Shown here: piece after piece, positions 6,706 through 13,137 of the stretch
Layout: every line of letters begins with the position of its first letter
How positions within the stretch are numbered: the stretch's first letter is position 1
Source: JADJPL01 sp040382095
GTDB taxonomy: Bacteria; Bacteroidota; Bacteroidia; Chitinophagales; Saprospiraceae
Reading direction: 5' to 3'
NCBI GenBank assembly: GCA_040382095.1
Contig: JBEIGB010000065.1
Coordinates: 1 to 21,585, forward strand
Length of the DNA stretch: 21,585 nucleotides
Notes under the pieces: generated by a model
Database searches by the model: none
What the model was told of the DNA's origin: nothing
The model's input: the letters and a program-made list of their open reading frames with translations, nothing else
Position numbers and translations under genes: made by a program

Positions 6706-9252
6706 TCATTCCTGGACATCGGTATTAACTGTTTTTGCGAGGGCGATGCGCAGCCCATCCCCATCATCGGTAAGTACAGCTTCGAGCATACTTCCCTCTG
6801 GCGGGTTATCGTTAAGGATAAACTCTGCGAGGGGGTCTTCCAGATATTTTTGTATTGCGCGGTGCAGTGGTCGGGCGCCGAATTGCGGATCGTAGCCTTT
6901 ATCGGCCACGAAGCGTTTTGCGGCTTCGGACAGGGAGAGGGTATAATTCATCCCTTCGAGGCGTTTGCGCAGATCTTTGAGTGTGATATCAATAATTTTG
7001 AAGATTTCATCCTGACCGAGCTGGTTGAAGATGACCACATCGTCAATCCGGTTGAGAAACTCTGGGGAGAAGGTGCGTTTCAATGCCGTCTGGATAATTG
7101 TTTTGGAGTGGTCATCGGCCTGTTCCTGGCGCGCTTTGGTAGCGAATCCCACACCTTGTCCAAAATCTTTGAGCTGCCGCACCCCGATATTGGAAGTCAT
7201 GATTACCAGCGTGTTTTTGAAATCCACTTTACGCCCCAGTCCATCGGTAAGCTGGCCATCGTCGAGTACTTGCAGGAGGATGTTATAGACATCGGGGTGG
7301 GCTTTTTCGATTTCGTCGAGGAGTACGACGGAGTAAGGCTTGCGGCGCACTTTTTCCGTGAGCTGGCCACCTTCTTCGTAACCCACATATCCGGGAGGTG
7401 CCCCGATCAGTCGGCTGACGGAGAATTTCTCCATATACTCGCTCATGTCAATACGCACCAGGGCATCCTCGGTATCGAAGAGATAGCGGGCAAGCGCTTT
7501 GGCCAATTCTGTTTTACCGACCCCTGTGGGCCCGAGGAAGATGAACGAACCGATTGGTTTGGTAGGGTCTTTAAGGCCAACGCGGTTGCGCTGGATTGCT
7601 TTAGTGATTTTCTGGATTGCCTCGCTTTGTCCGATGATGACCTCCTGAAGGTCTTTTTCCATACCGACGAGTTTTTTACTTTCGCTCTGGGCCACCCGTT
7701 TGACGGGGATTCCCGTCATCATGGCGACCACTTCGGCGATATCATCCTCATCTACGGGATAGCGACGGGTTTTGGATTCTTCCTCCCACTGGTTTTTGGC
7801 GATTTCCAGCTGCCGGAGCAACTTTGATTCCCGGTCGCGCAGGTCGGCGGCCTTTTCGTATTGCTGGTTCTTCACCGCCTGGTTTTTCATCTCCTTGATA
7901 TCCTCGATCTGCTTTTCCAGCTCTTCGATATGCTTGGGCACGTGGATATTTTTGAGGTGTACGCGCGCGCCCACTTCGTCGAGTACATCAATCGCCTTAT
8001 CCGGGAGGAAGCGGTCGGTGATATAGCGGTCGCTGAGCTTCACACAGGCTTTGATTGCATCATCTGAATAGGAGACATTATGGAACTCCTCATATTTATT
8101 CTTGATATTATGGAGGATATTCACGGCTTCTTCTGCCGATGGTGGGTCCACCATTACTTTTTGAAAACGCCGGTCGAGTGCGCCATCTTTTTCGATATGC
8201 TGGCGGTATTCGTCGAGGGTAGAGGCGCCGATGCACTGGAGTTCTCCACGTGCCAGGGCGGGTTTGAAGATGTTTGAGGCATCCAGGGACCCCGTAGCAC
8301 CGCCTGCGCCCACGATGGTATGGATTTCGTCAATAAACAGGATGACATCCCTGGATTTTTCCAGTTCATTCATAATTGCCTTCATGCGTTCTTCAAACTG
8401 GCCGCGGTACTTTGTGCCGGCGACGAGGGCGGCGAGGTCGAGCATAACGATACGCTTGTTAAAGAGCGTGCGCGACACTTTGCGCTGCATGATGCGGAGG
8501 GCGAGGCCTTCCACGATTGCAGTTTTACCTACCCCGGGCTCGCCGATGAGGATAGGGTTGTTCTTTTTCCGGCGGCTGAGGATCTGGGAGACCCGCTCGA
8601 TTTCATTTTCCCTGCCGATGATCGGGTCGAGGCGTCCCTCTTCGGCAAGTTTGGTGATATCGCGGCCAAAGTTGTCGAGTACAGGAGTACGGGACTTGGT
8701 ATTGGTTTTCCTTTGTTGGAAGCCGCGGCCCTGGTCATCATCGTCGTATTGGTCTTCGGATTCCGATGGGGCCTGGTTGAAAGGCTCGATGGAAGAGAAG
8801 TCCTGTTCCTGGCGGACGTACTCCAGTTCGGCTTTAAAGATGTCGTAATCAATATCGAACTGGGAGAGGATTTTGGATGCAGGGTTATCTTTATGCTTGA
8901 GGATGGAAAGCACCAGGTGTTCCGGGCTGATTTCCTCGCTTTTGAGCATTTTTGCCTCCAGGAAAGTCACTTTGAGTACTTTTTCGGCCTGTTTGTTCAA
9001 TGGCAGGGTGCCGACATTGAGGCCGGTGCTTGCTGCCGGGATTTTTTGCACGGACTCTTCCAGCACCTGGCGGAGTTCGGCGGCGTCCACATCGAGGGAT
9101 TCCAGGACTTTCACGGCGAGGCTTTCCTTTTCGGCGACGATGCCGAGCATGAGATGCTCCGTTCCGATGAAATCATGGCCGAGGCGGATGGCTTCTTCAC
9201 GGCTACGCGCGATAACTTGTTTTACTTTGGGTGAAAATCTTCTATTATTCAT
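6706..9252 (-). CDS. clpC: ATP-dependent Clp protease ATP-binding subunit ClpC (848 aa)
   Basis: A HSP100 AAA+ unfoldase that feeds substrates to ClpP and acts in stress proteolysis. Domains in order: double N-domain (about 1-145) with FIGTEHLMLGIV and ISPEHLVLSIL; an acidic linker (about 160-185); AAA1 with Walker A GEPGVGKT (237-244) and Walker B VILFIDEIHT; a short middle domain with the UVR-like motif YEKAADLRDRESKLLRQLE; and AAA2 with GPTGVGKTELAKAL (from 574) and VVLLDEIEKAH. The tripeptide VGF near residue 700 is the ClpP-docking loop, so this is ClpC rather than ClpB. ATG 9252 is chosen because the N-domain begins there and the predicted transcript start lies at about the position of the upstream TTG (9285). 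It is a single-gene unit, with repeat copy 3 downstream. Confidence 0.96.
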   Translation of the reverse strand: MNNRRFSPKVKQVIARSREEAIRLGHDFIGTEHLMLGIVAEKESLAVKVLESLDVDAAELRQVLEESVQKIPAASTGLNVGTLPLNKQAEKVLKVTFLEAKMLKSEEISPEHLVLSILKHKDNPASKILSQFDIDYDIFKAELEYVRQEQDFSSIEPFNQAPSESEDQYDDDDQGRGFQQRKTNTKSRTPVLDNFGRDITKLAEEGRLDPIIGRENEIERVSQILSRRKKNNPILIGEPGVGKTAIVEGLALRIMQRKVSRTLFNKRIVMLDLAALVAGTKYRGQFEERMKAIMNELEKSRDVILFIDEIHTIVGAGGATGSLDASNIFKPALARGELQCIGASTLDEYRQHIEKDGALDRRFQKVMVDPPSAEEAVNILHNIKNKYEEFHNVSYSDDAIKACVKLSDRYITDRFLPDKAIDVLDEVGARVHLKNIHVPKHIEELEKQIEDIKEMKNQAVKNQQYEKAADLRDRESKLLRQLEIAKNQWEEESKTRRYPVDEDDIAEVVAMMTGIPVKRVAQSESKKLVGMEKDLQEVIIGQSEAIQKITKAIQRNRVGLKDPTKPIGSFIFLGPTGVGKTELAKALARYLFDTEDALVRIDMSEYMEKFSVSRLIGAPPGYVGYEEGGQLTEKVRRKPYSVVLLDEIEKAHPDVYNILLQVLDDGQLTDGLGRKVDFKNTLVIMTSNIGVRQLKDFGQGVGFATKARQEQADDHSKTIIQTALKRTFSPEFLNRIDDVVIFNQLGQDEIFKIIDITLKDLRKRLEGMNYTLSLSEAAKRFVADKGYDPQFGARPLHRAIQKYLEDPLAEFILNDNPPEGSMLEAVLTDDGDGLRIALAKTVNTDVQE

Positions 9253-9292
9253 GGTTATTATATTCTTATGGACGTATCGCTGCAAACGTTAA

Positions 9293-9324
9293 CAATATTA
9301 AAAGAGTTTAGCTTACAATACAAA
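9293..9324 (-). promoter_or_regulatory. Probable clpC promoter
   Basis: On the minus strand TTTG (9324-9321), 20 nt, then TAATATTG (9300-9293), one mismatch from TAnnTTTG. The start of transcription would fall near 9286, leaving a leader of about 33 nt to ATG 9252. No inverted repeat of the CtsR or CIRCE kind was seen next to it. Confidence 0.5.
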
Positions 9325-9722
9325 CGTTTTTTTCGCTTAGTTCATCTTTTTATGTTTTTTTTGCCAAAGCAGCAAAAAACAGGTTGTTTGGCGCGGAAGG
9401 AATATCTTCGGTCAGTGAGGTATGCGATTTATTGCAGCGGGATGACCATTGCCTGAAAAAGGCACTTTTCACCCGGGTAATACGTTTCGGGGCGTACTCC
9501 AGCTTATAATATTGTGGCTGACGCACAAACACTTCTCCGGCGTAATCCGCCAAAGATTTTTATTGGCAAGCGGCAGCTCAATTTTCCTGCCAGGTGGCCC
9601 GTTGCAACAAGTCTATCCTTTTACTGCGGGATCGGGAAGGGCACTAAGGCAATACGCGCATAAAAATGACAGGATTTCGACCGAAGTTACGCATCCAAAT
9701 CATCGCTTACCAAAAAACCTGT
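9325..9722. other. Intergenic region between clpC and the STAS gene
   Basis: About 400 nt between divergent genes, beyond the clpC promoter. Short open frames exist (for example 9449-9748 + and 9350-9553 -), but their translations have no recognisable motifs and look random. I see no RNA gene, no repeat-family copy and no clear operator. Confidence 0.5.
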
Positions 9723-9730
9723 TAACTTTG
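9723..9730 (+). promoter_or_regulatory. -7 box upstream of the STAS gene
   Basis: TAACTTTG matches TAnnTTTG exactly, 73 nt before the STAS start codon. No TTG or TTTG lies 17-23 nt upstream, so the -33 half is weak or absent. It is the best promoter candidate for the STAS-HAD pair. Confidence 0.45.
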
Positions 9731-9802
9731 CAAAAAATAAAAAGCTAAAGGAAGGGTTTGTCTGCCCCCCCCTGGCCGTAAAGTCCAAAAAGACCTGACA
9801 GT

Positions 9803-10186
9803 ATGAAATATGCGGTTGATAAGCAAGAGCGGTACACCGTGTTCAAGGTGCTCGAAGAGAACCTGAACTCCATGGTTGCGCCGGATCTGAAGTCCGAATT
9901 CGTAATCCTCTTCAACGAAGGGATAAACAACCTGATCGTTGACCTATCAGAGGTGCATTACGTTGATTCATCTGGTCTGAGCGCCATTTTGACGGCAGAC
10001 CGTTTGTGGAAAGAACTGGGTTCTTTTATCCTGACAGGGGTAGAACACCCGATGGTAAAGAAGCTGATTGAAATTTCCCGTATAGATTCCGTCCTGACCA
10101 TTATCCCTACACTGGAAGAGTCCATCGAGTATGTGTTTATGGAAGAGATGGAGCGGGAGCTCGGCGAGCCGGAGCACGACGCCTGA
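9803..10186 (+). CDS. STAS-domain protein, anti-sigma factor antagonist type (127 aa)
   Basis: A single STAS domain of the SpoIIAA/RsbV kind, which binds and titrates a serine-kinase anti-sigma factor when unphosphorylated. The pattern is typical: YTVFKVLEENLNS, NLIVDLSEVHYVDSSGLSAI, GSFILTGVEHPMVKKLIEI, then LTIIPTLEESIEYV. Asp55-Ser56 in the DSSG motif is the conserved phosphorylation site. The C-terminus has an acidic extension (MEEMERELGEPEHD) longer than in SpoIIAA. No anti-sigma kinase, PP2C phosphatase or sigma factor gene lies beside it, so the partner must be elsewhere. In Bacteroidota some isolated STAS proteins may serve other switches. It is followed after 5 nt by the HAD hydrolase gene, likely cotranscribed. 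Confidence 0.9.
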   Translation: MKYAVDKQERYTVFKVLEENLNSMVAPDLKSEFVILFNEGINNLIVDLSEVHYVDSSGLSAILTADRLWKELGSFILTGVEHPMVKKLIEISRIDSVLTIIPTLEESIEYVFMEEMERELGEPEHDA

Positions 10187-10191
10187 TTTTC

Positions 10192-10890
10192 ATGCTCCTG
10201 GTCATTTTCGATGTGGATGGGACGTTGGTGCATTCCGGGCGCCGCGACAGCGCGTGTTTTGCTGGGGTGTACGAATCCCTTTACGGCCGTCCCTTTACAG
10301 GCCTGGACTGGCGCAAATATCCACACGTCACCGACTTGACCATCCTGGACACTGCCCTGATGCAGCATTTTGGCCGGGTCAGTAGTGAACCGGAAGTTCA
10401 GGTTTTCCAGGAACATTACCTTTTCCGTTTACAGGAAGCCAGGGATAGGGATCCCTTTCCTTTTCAGGAGGTGCCCGGGGCTTCTGCCTTGATCGCCCAT
10501 CTGCAACAGCAGCCTGGATACAGGGCCTGTGTGGCTACTGGTGGCTGGCGACGCCCCGCCATGCTGAAGCTGGGGCACATCGGTATTTCTCCGGATACTT
10601 TGCCTATCACAGGCGCAGATGGGTGCAGGACGCGGGAGGAAATCCTTCAGGCGGCAATACAGGATGCCTGTTCCCGATGGGGCGATTTCGAAAAAACCGT
10701 CTATGTCGGGGATGCTGTCTGGGACGTCCATACCACCCGCGCAATGGGGCTTAATTTCCTTGGAGTGGGTCACGTAGCCGACGTACAGGCGCTGAAAGAT
10801 CAGGGCGCACATCAGATCGTTCAGGATTTTCAGGATCAACCCCTATTTTTTGAAAAAATTCACGTCGCTACCCCGCCTAAGCCCGTATAA
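10192..10890 (+). CDS. HAD-superfamily phosphatase, phosphoglycolate phosphatase-like (232 aa)
   Basis: A cytoplasmic HAD hydrolase using an aspartyl-phosphate intermediate. Motif I is VIFDVDGTL with nucleophile Asp7 and acid/base Asp9; motif II is the Thr in CVATGGWRR; a motif III region with Lys/Arg follows; motif IV is VYVGDAVWDVHTTRAMG. The insert between motif I and II (about residues 15-85) is helical, as in subfamily IA with a C1 cap, making phosphoglycolate, phosphonoacetaldehyde or sugar phosphatases the nearest relatives. The substrate cannot be told. ATG 10192 starts 5 nt after the STAS stop and puts motif I at the very N-terminus, as is usual. The pairing with a STAS gene may be only transcriptional. 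Confidence 0.9.
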   Translation: MLLVIFDVDGTLVHSGRRDSACFAGVYESLYGRPFTGLDWRKYPHVTDLTILDTALMQHFGRVSSEPEVQVFQEHYLFRLQEARDRDPFPFQEVPGASALIAHLQQQPGYRACVATGGWRRPAMLKLGHIGISPDTLPITGADGCRTREEILQAAIQDACSRWGDFEKTVYVGDAVWDVHTTRAMGLNFLGVGHVADVQALKDQGAHQIVQDFQDQPLFFEKIHVATPPKPV

Positions 10891-10932
10891 CCGCCACAGG
10901 ACGGTGGTGACGAAAAAAAAGTCGTTTAAGCG

Positions 10933-10981
10933 ATGTGCATGGAACTTATTTTTTTTCGGTTTTGTTCGAAAAAATGCACAT
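10933..10981 (+). other. Two-part hairpin between the HAD gene and tRNA-Lys
   Basis: ATGTGCAT (10933-10940) pairs with ATGCACAT (10974-10981), and inside it TTTTTTCG (10951-10958) pairs with CGAAAAAA (10967-10974). One arm carries a 10-nt bulge. It lies 43 nt past the HAD stop and just before the tRNA promoter. It may end the upstream transcript, but there is no clear T-run after the outer stem. Confidence 0.35.
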
Positions 10982-10987
10982 TTGAAG

Positions 10988-11017
10988 TTGGGAATATTAA
11001 CATACCTTGTATCTTTG
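10988..11017 (+). promoter_or_regulatory. Bacteroidota-type promoter of tRNA-Lys
   Basis: TTG at 10988-10990, 19 nt, then TATCTTTG at 11010-11017, a full match to TAnnTTTG. The transcript would begin near 11022, inside a small palindrome (11021-11036) ending just before the tRNA, so the 5' leader removed by RNase P is short and structured. Confidence 0.75.
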
Positions 11018-11039
11018 CATCGCTTTTTAAAAAGCGGAA

Positions 11040-11113
11040 GATTCCGTAGCTCAGTCGGCTAGAGCACTTGACTTTTAATCAAGGGGTCCTGGGTTCGAAT
11101 CCCAGCGGAATCA
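11040..11113 (+). tRNA. tRNA-Lys (anticodon UUU)
   Basis: All arms can be folded. The acceptor GATTCCG (11040-11046) pairs with CGGAATC (11106-11112), with discriminator A at 11113. The D-arm is GCTC/GAGC. The anticodon stem CTTGA/TCAAG closes the loop CTTTTAA with anticodon TTT. A 5-nt variable region follows, then the T-arm CTGGG-TTCGAAT-CCCAG. The length is 74 nt. The 3' CCA is not encoded. Confidence 0.97.
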
Positions 11114-11130
11114 CAAAAAGTGTCTAATAG

Positions 11131-11166
11131 CCCGTTGCAATTGAGAATGTTGCAACGGGTTTTTTT
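11131..11166 (+). terminator. Intrinsic terminator after tRNA-Lys
   Basis: A perfect 10-bp stem CCCGTTGCAA (11131-11140) / TTGCAACGGG (11150-11159) with a 9-nt loop is followed by seven T residues. It ends the tRNA transcript as a single-gene unit and separates it from rtcB. Confidence 0.92.
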
Positions 11167-11194
11167 ATTTCCAGGACTTACGGAAAAAAGTTCC

Positions 11195-11361
11195 GGGGCT
11201 GTCTTTCGTCGCCGAAGGCGGCGGAATACTTTTCACACAACCCCAGGATATTTTTTAAAACGCTGATTTTGTTTGTTTTGCGAAGCAAAATGAACAAAAT
11301 CAGCGTTTTAAAAAAAAATATTCTGCCGCTGAAGGCGGCGAAATACTTGGGCGACAGCCTC
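11195..11361 (+). repeat. Composite palindromic repeat element, copy 4
   Basis: The hairpin at 11251-11315 has 31-nt arms around a GAA loop; two arm positions are G-T pairs, so the fold is complete in RNA but not in duplex DNA. A GCCGAAGGCGGC-type palindrome and TTTTCACACAACCCC precede it, and GCCGCTGAAGGCGGC follows. Outer inverted ends are GGCTGTC (11197-11203) and GACAGCC (11353-11359). This is the most symmetrical copy, with the GC palindrome on both sides. It lies between the tRNA terminator and rtcB and overlaps the rtcB promoter. Confidence 0.8.
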
Positions 11362-11375
11362 AAGAAATAGATTTG
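11347..11375 (+). promoter_or_regulatory. Probable rtcB promoter, -33 box inside repeat copy 4
   Basis: TTG at 11347-11349, 18 nt, then TAGATTTG at 11368-11375, a full TAnnTTTG match. The -33 TTG is part of the repeat's right end, while the -7 box lies 7 nt outside it. The transcript would start near 11380, about 17 nt before the rtcB ATG. Confidence 0.6.
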
Positions 11376-11396
11376 CATAAATAAAGGCCTCAGCGT

Positions 11397-12809
11397 ATGG
11401 CAAAGCTAAAATTAACCGCTAAGGCACTCCGGAAGATTGGTTTTCCGGATGGCCCTTTGATTTCACAGGTATTGTTACTGGTACAGAAGCATTATAAATT
11501 CAAGCCCAAGGATGCGGTGCTCGAACTGCTTCAGCAATTTTTGGCAGACCCGGGTGCTTACCGGGAAGATCCCGTATTAGGCTCCCTGGTGGCAAAGATG
11601 GGGGCGGAGGAGGAACGCAAACCGGTACTGGCTGATCCTTCGGCCAACCGGCAGGGTATTCAGTTCAGTGTTTTTGGCAGGGACTATATTGATGAGGCTG
11701 CATTTCATCAGATGTACCAGGCTGCGCGTCTTCCGATTAGCGTAGCGGGGGCGATTATGCCCGACGGGCACTTTGGCTATGGCCTGCCGATTGGTGGCGT
11801 GCTTGCCACGGAGGGGGCGGTCATCCCCAATGGGGTAGGAATGGATATTGGCTGCCGGATGTGTTTGAGCGTATATGACCTGCATCCACAGGATTTAGCG
11901 GGTAAATCCGCTTTTTTCCTCAAGACACTGGATCGGGAGACTCTTTTTGGGGGGAGTGCGTCTTTCCAGAAATCCCCGGATCACGAGGTAATGGACCATC
12001 CTTTATTTTTTGAAATGCCGCAGTTGCGCAGGCTGCATGCCGAGGCCTGGAAACAGCTCGGCAGCTCGGGATCGGGAAATCACTTTGTAGAATTTGGTGT
12101 CGTAGAAATTGCGGAGAAAGATGCGTTGCTTGGCCTGGAACCAGGCAGGTACATCGGGCTTTTGTCCCACTCGGGTTCCCGGTCGCTGGGGGCAAAAATC
12201 GCAGCCCATTATATTGACGTGGCCATCCGCAAACGGCGGCTGGAGCAGGAATTCAAACATCTTGCCTGGTTATATCTCGAGGAAGAAGAAGGCGCAGCAT
12301 ATTGGGCGGCAATGAACCTCGCCGGCGACTATGCCTCGGCATGCCATGAGGTCATCCATGCGAAAATTGCGCGCGCCTTGGGGGTAAAGCCCCTACGGGT
12401 TGTGGAGAACCACCATAATTTTGCCTGGAAGGAAACCTGGGAAGGGCGCGAGGTAATCGTGCATCGCAAAGGTGCTACGCCGGCAGGACCCGGGGTAATG
12501 GGTATTATTCCTGGTTCGATGACTGCCCCGGGATTTATCGTCAAGGGTAAAGGCAACCCTGCATCCGTCAACTCTGCTTCCCACGGGGCGGGGCGGCAAA
12601 TGAGCCGCACTGTTGCACGCAATACAATCACAGACAAGATGTTCCGCGACGCCCTCGAGTCCAGCGGGGTCTTACTGATTGGTGGGGACAAAGATGAATC
12701 TCCTTTTGCCTACAAGGATATCGAAACCGTCATGCAAAATCAGACCGAGCTGGTGGACGTCCTCGGGAAATTCCTGCCCAGGATTGTGAGGATGGACGGG
12801 GGACGGTAG
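11397..12809 (+). CDS. rtcB: RtcB family RNA ligase (470 aa)
   Basis: RtcB joins RNA 2',3'-cyclic phosphate or 3'-phosphate ends to 5'-OH ends using GTP and Mn2+, in RNA repair or tRNA splicing. The family's motifs are present: GVGMDIGCRM with metal ligands Asp150 and Cys153, GSGNHFVEFG with His229, LSHSGSRSLG, VENHHNFAWKE, RKGATPAGPG, GSMTAPGFIVKGKG, and SHGAGR with the guanylated His at about residue 396. About 80 residues precede the conserved core (KLTAKALRKIGFPDGPL and on), so this is a form with an N-terminal extension. No archease or RtcA gene is adjacent; tRNA-Lys upstream has its own terminator. The last codons (MDGGR, stop) lie in the GACGG tandem array, so the end may have been altered by it. 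ATG 11397 fits the predicted promoter. Confidence 0.95.
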   Translation: MAKLKLTAKALRKIGFPDGPLISQVLLLVQKHYKFKPKDAVLELLQQFLADPGAYREDPVLGSLVAKMGAEEERKPVLADPSANRQGIQFSVFGRDYIDEAAFHQMYQAARLPISVAGAIMPDGHFGYGLPIGGVLATEGAVIPNGVGMDIGCRMCLSVYDLHPQDLAGKSAFFLKTLDRETLFGGSASFQKSPDHEVMDHPLFFEMPQLRRLHAEAWKQLGSSGSGNHFVEFGVVEIAEKDALLGLEPGRYIGLLSHSGSRSLGAKIAAHYIDVAIRKRRLEQEFKHLAWLYLEEEEGAAYWAAMNLAGDYASACHEVIHAKIARALGVKPLRVVENHHNFAWKETWEGREVIVHRKGATPAGPGVMGIIPGSMTAPGFIVKGKGNPASVNSASHGAGRQMSRTVARNTITDKMFRDALESSGVLLIGGDKDESPFAYKDIETVMQNQTELVDVLGKFLPRIVRMDGGR

Positions 12810-12991
12810 ACGGGAGACGGTGGACGGGAGACGGTGGACGGGGGACGGGGGACGGGGGACGGGAGACGGTGGACGGTGGACGGGAGACGGGAGACGGGGG
12901 ACGGGAGACGGGAGACGGGGGACGGGGGACGGGGAGACGGGGGACGGGAGACGGGGGACGGGGAGACGGGGGACGGGGGACGGGGAGACGG
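12795..12991 (+). repeat. GACGG heptamer tandem array, 28 units
   Basis: 28 occurrences of GACGG are spaced by two bases (GG, GA, TG or TA), giving a 7-nt unit; three units carry an extra base (GGA) and are 8 nt long. The plus strand is G-rich with closely spaced G-runs, so quadruplex formation is conceivable. The array starts in the last codons of rtcB, supplies its TAG stop (12807-12809, a TA-type spacer) and ends about 147 nt before the convergent regulator gene. Open frames across it on both strands are only repeat translations. Confidence 0.92.
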
Positions 12992-13137
12992 GGGGGGATG
13001 GTAAAAGTACTTATGCGGCGGTACTTGTTGTAGCGTGGAAAATATAGTCTGGGGGCAGATACATTTTGCCAGATATACAGGCTGGAGCTGGTACCAGGAG
13101 ATTTGGGGATGCGTTGAAATAAAAGCTTGTATCATTA

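Noticed and set aside
6607..7827. 406-codon open frame antisense to clpC
   Set aside because: It lies wholly opposite the well-conserved clpC frame, its translation has no recognisable domain, and long antisense frames are expected from codon bias. The same holds for the antisense frame at 8320-9234.
9253..9285. N-terminal extension of ClpC from a TTG
   Set aside because: It lies at the predicted transcription start, and the conserved N-domain begins at ATG 9252.
9350..9748. Small frames between clpC and the STAS gene (67 and 99 codons)
   Set aside because: Translations look random, overlap each other on opposite strands, and lack any known motif.
10895..10917. ACCGCC/GGTGGT stem after the HAD gene as an intrinsic terminator
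   Set aside because: It is followed by an A-run rather than a T-run on the coding strand and has only 6 bp with one G-T pair.
12795..12991. CRISPR array
   Set aside because: The repeat unit is 7 nt with 2-nt variable positions; there are no spacers and no cas genes.
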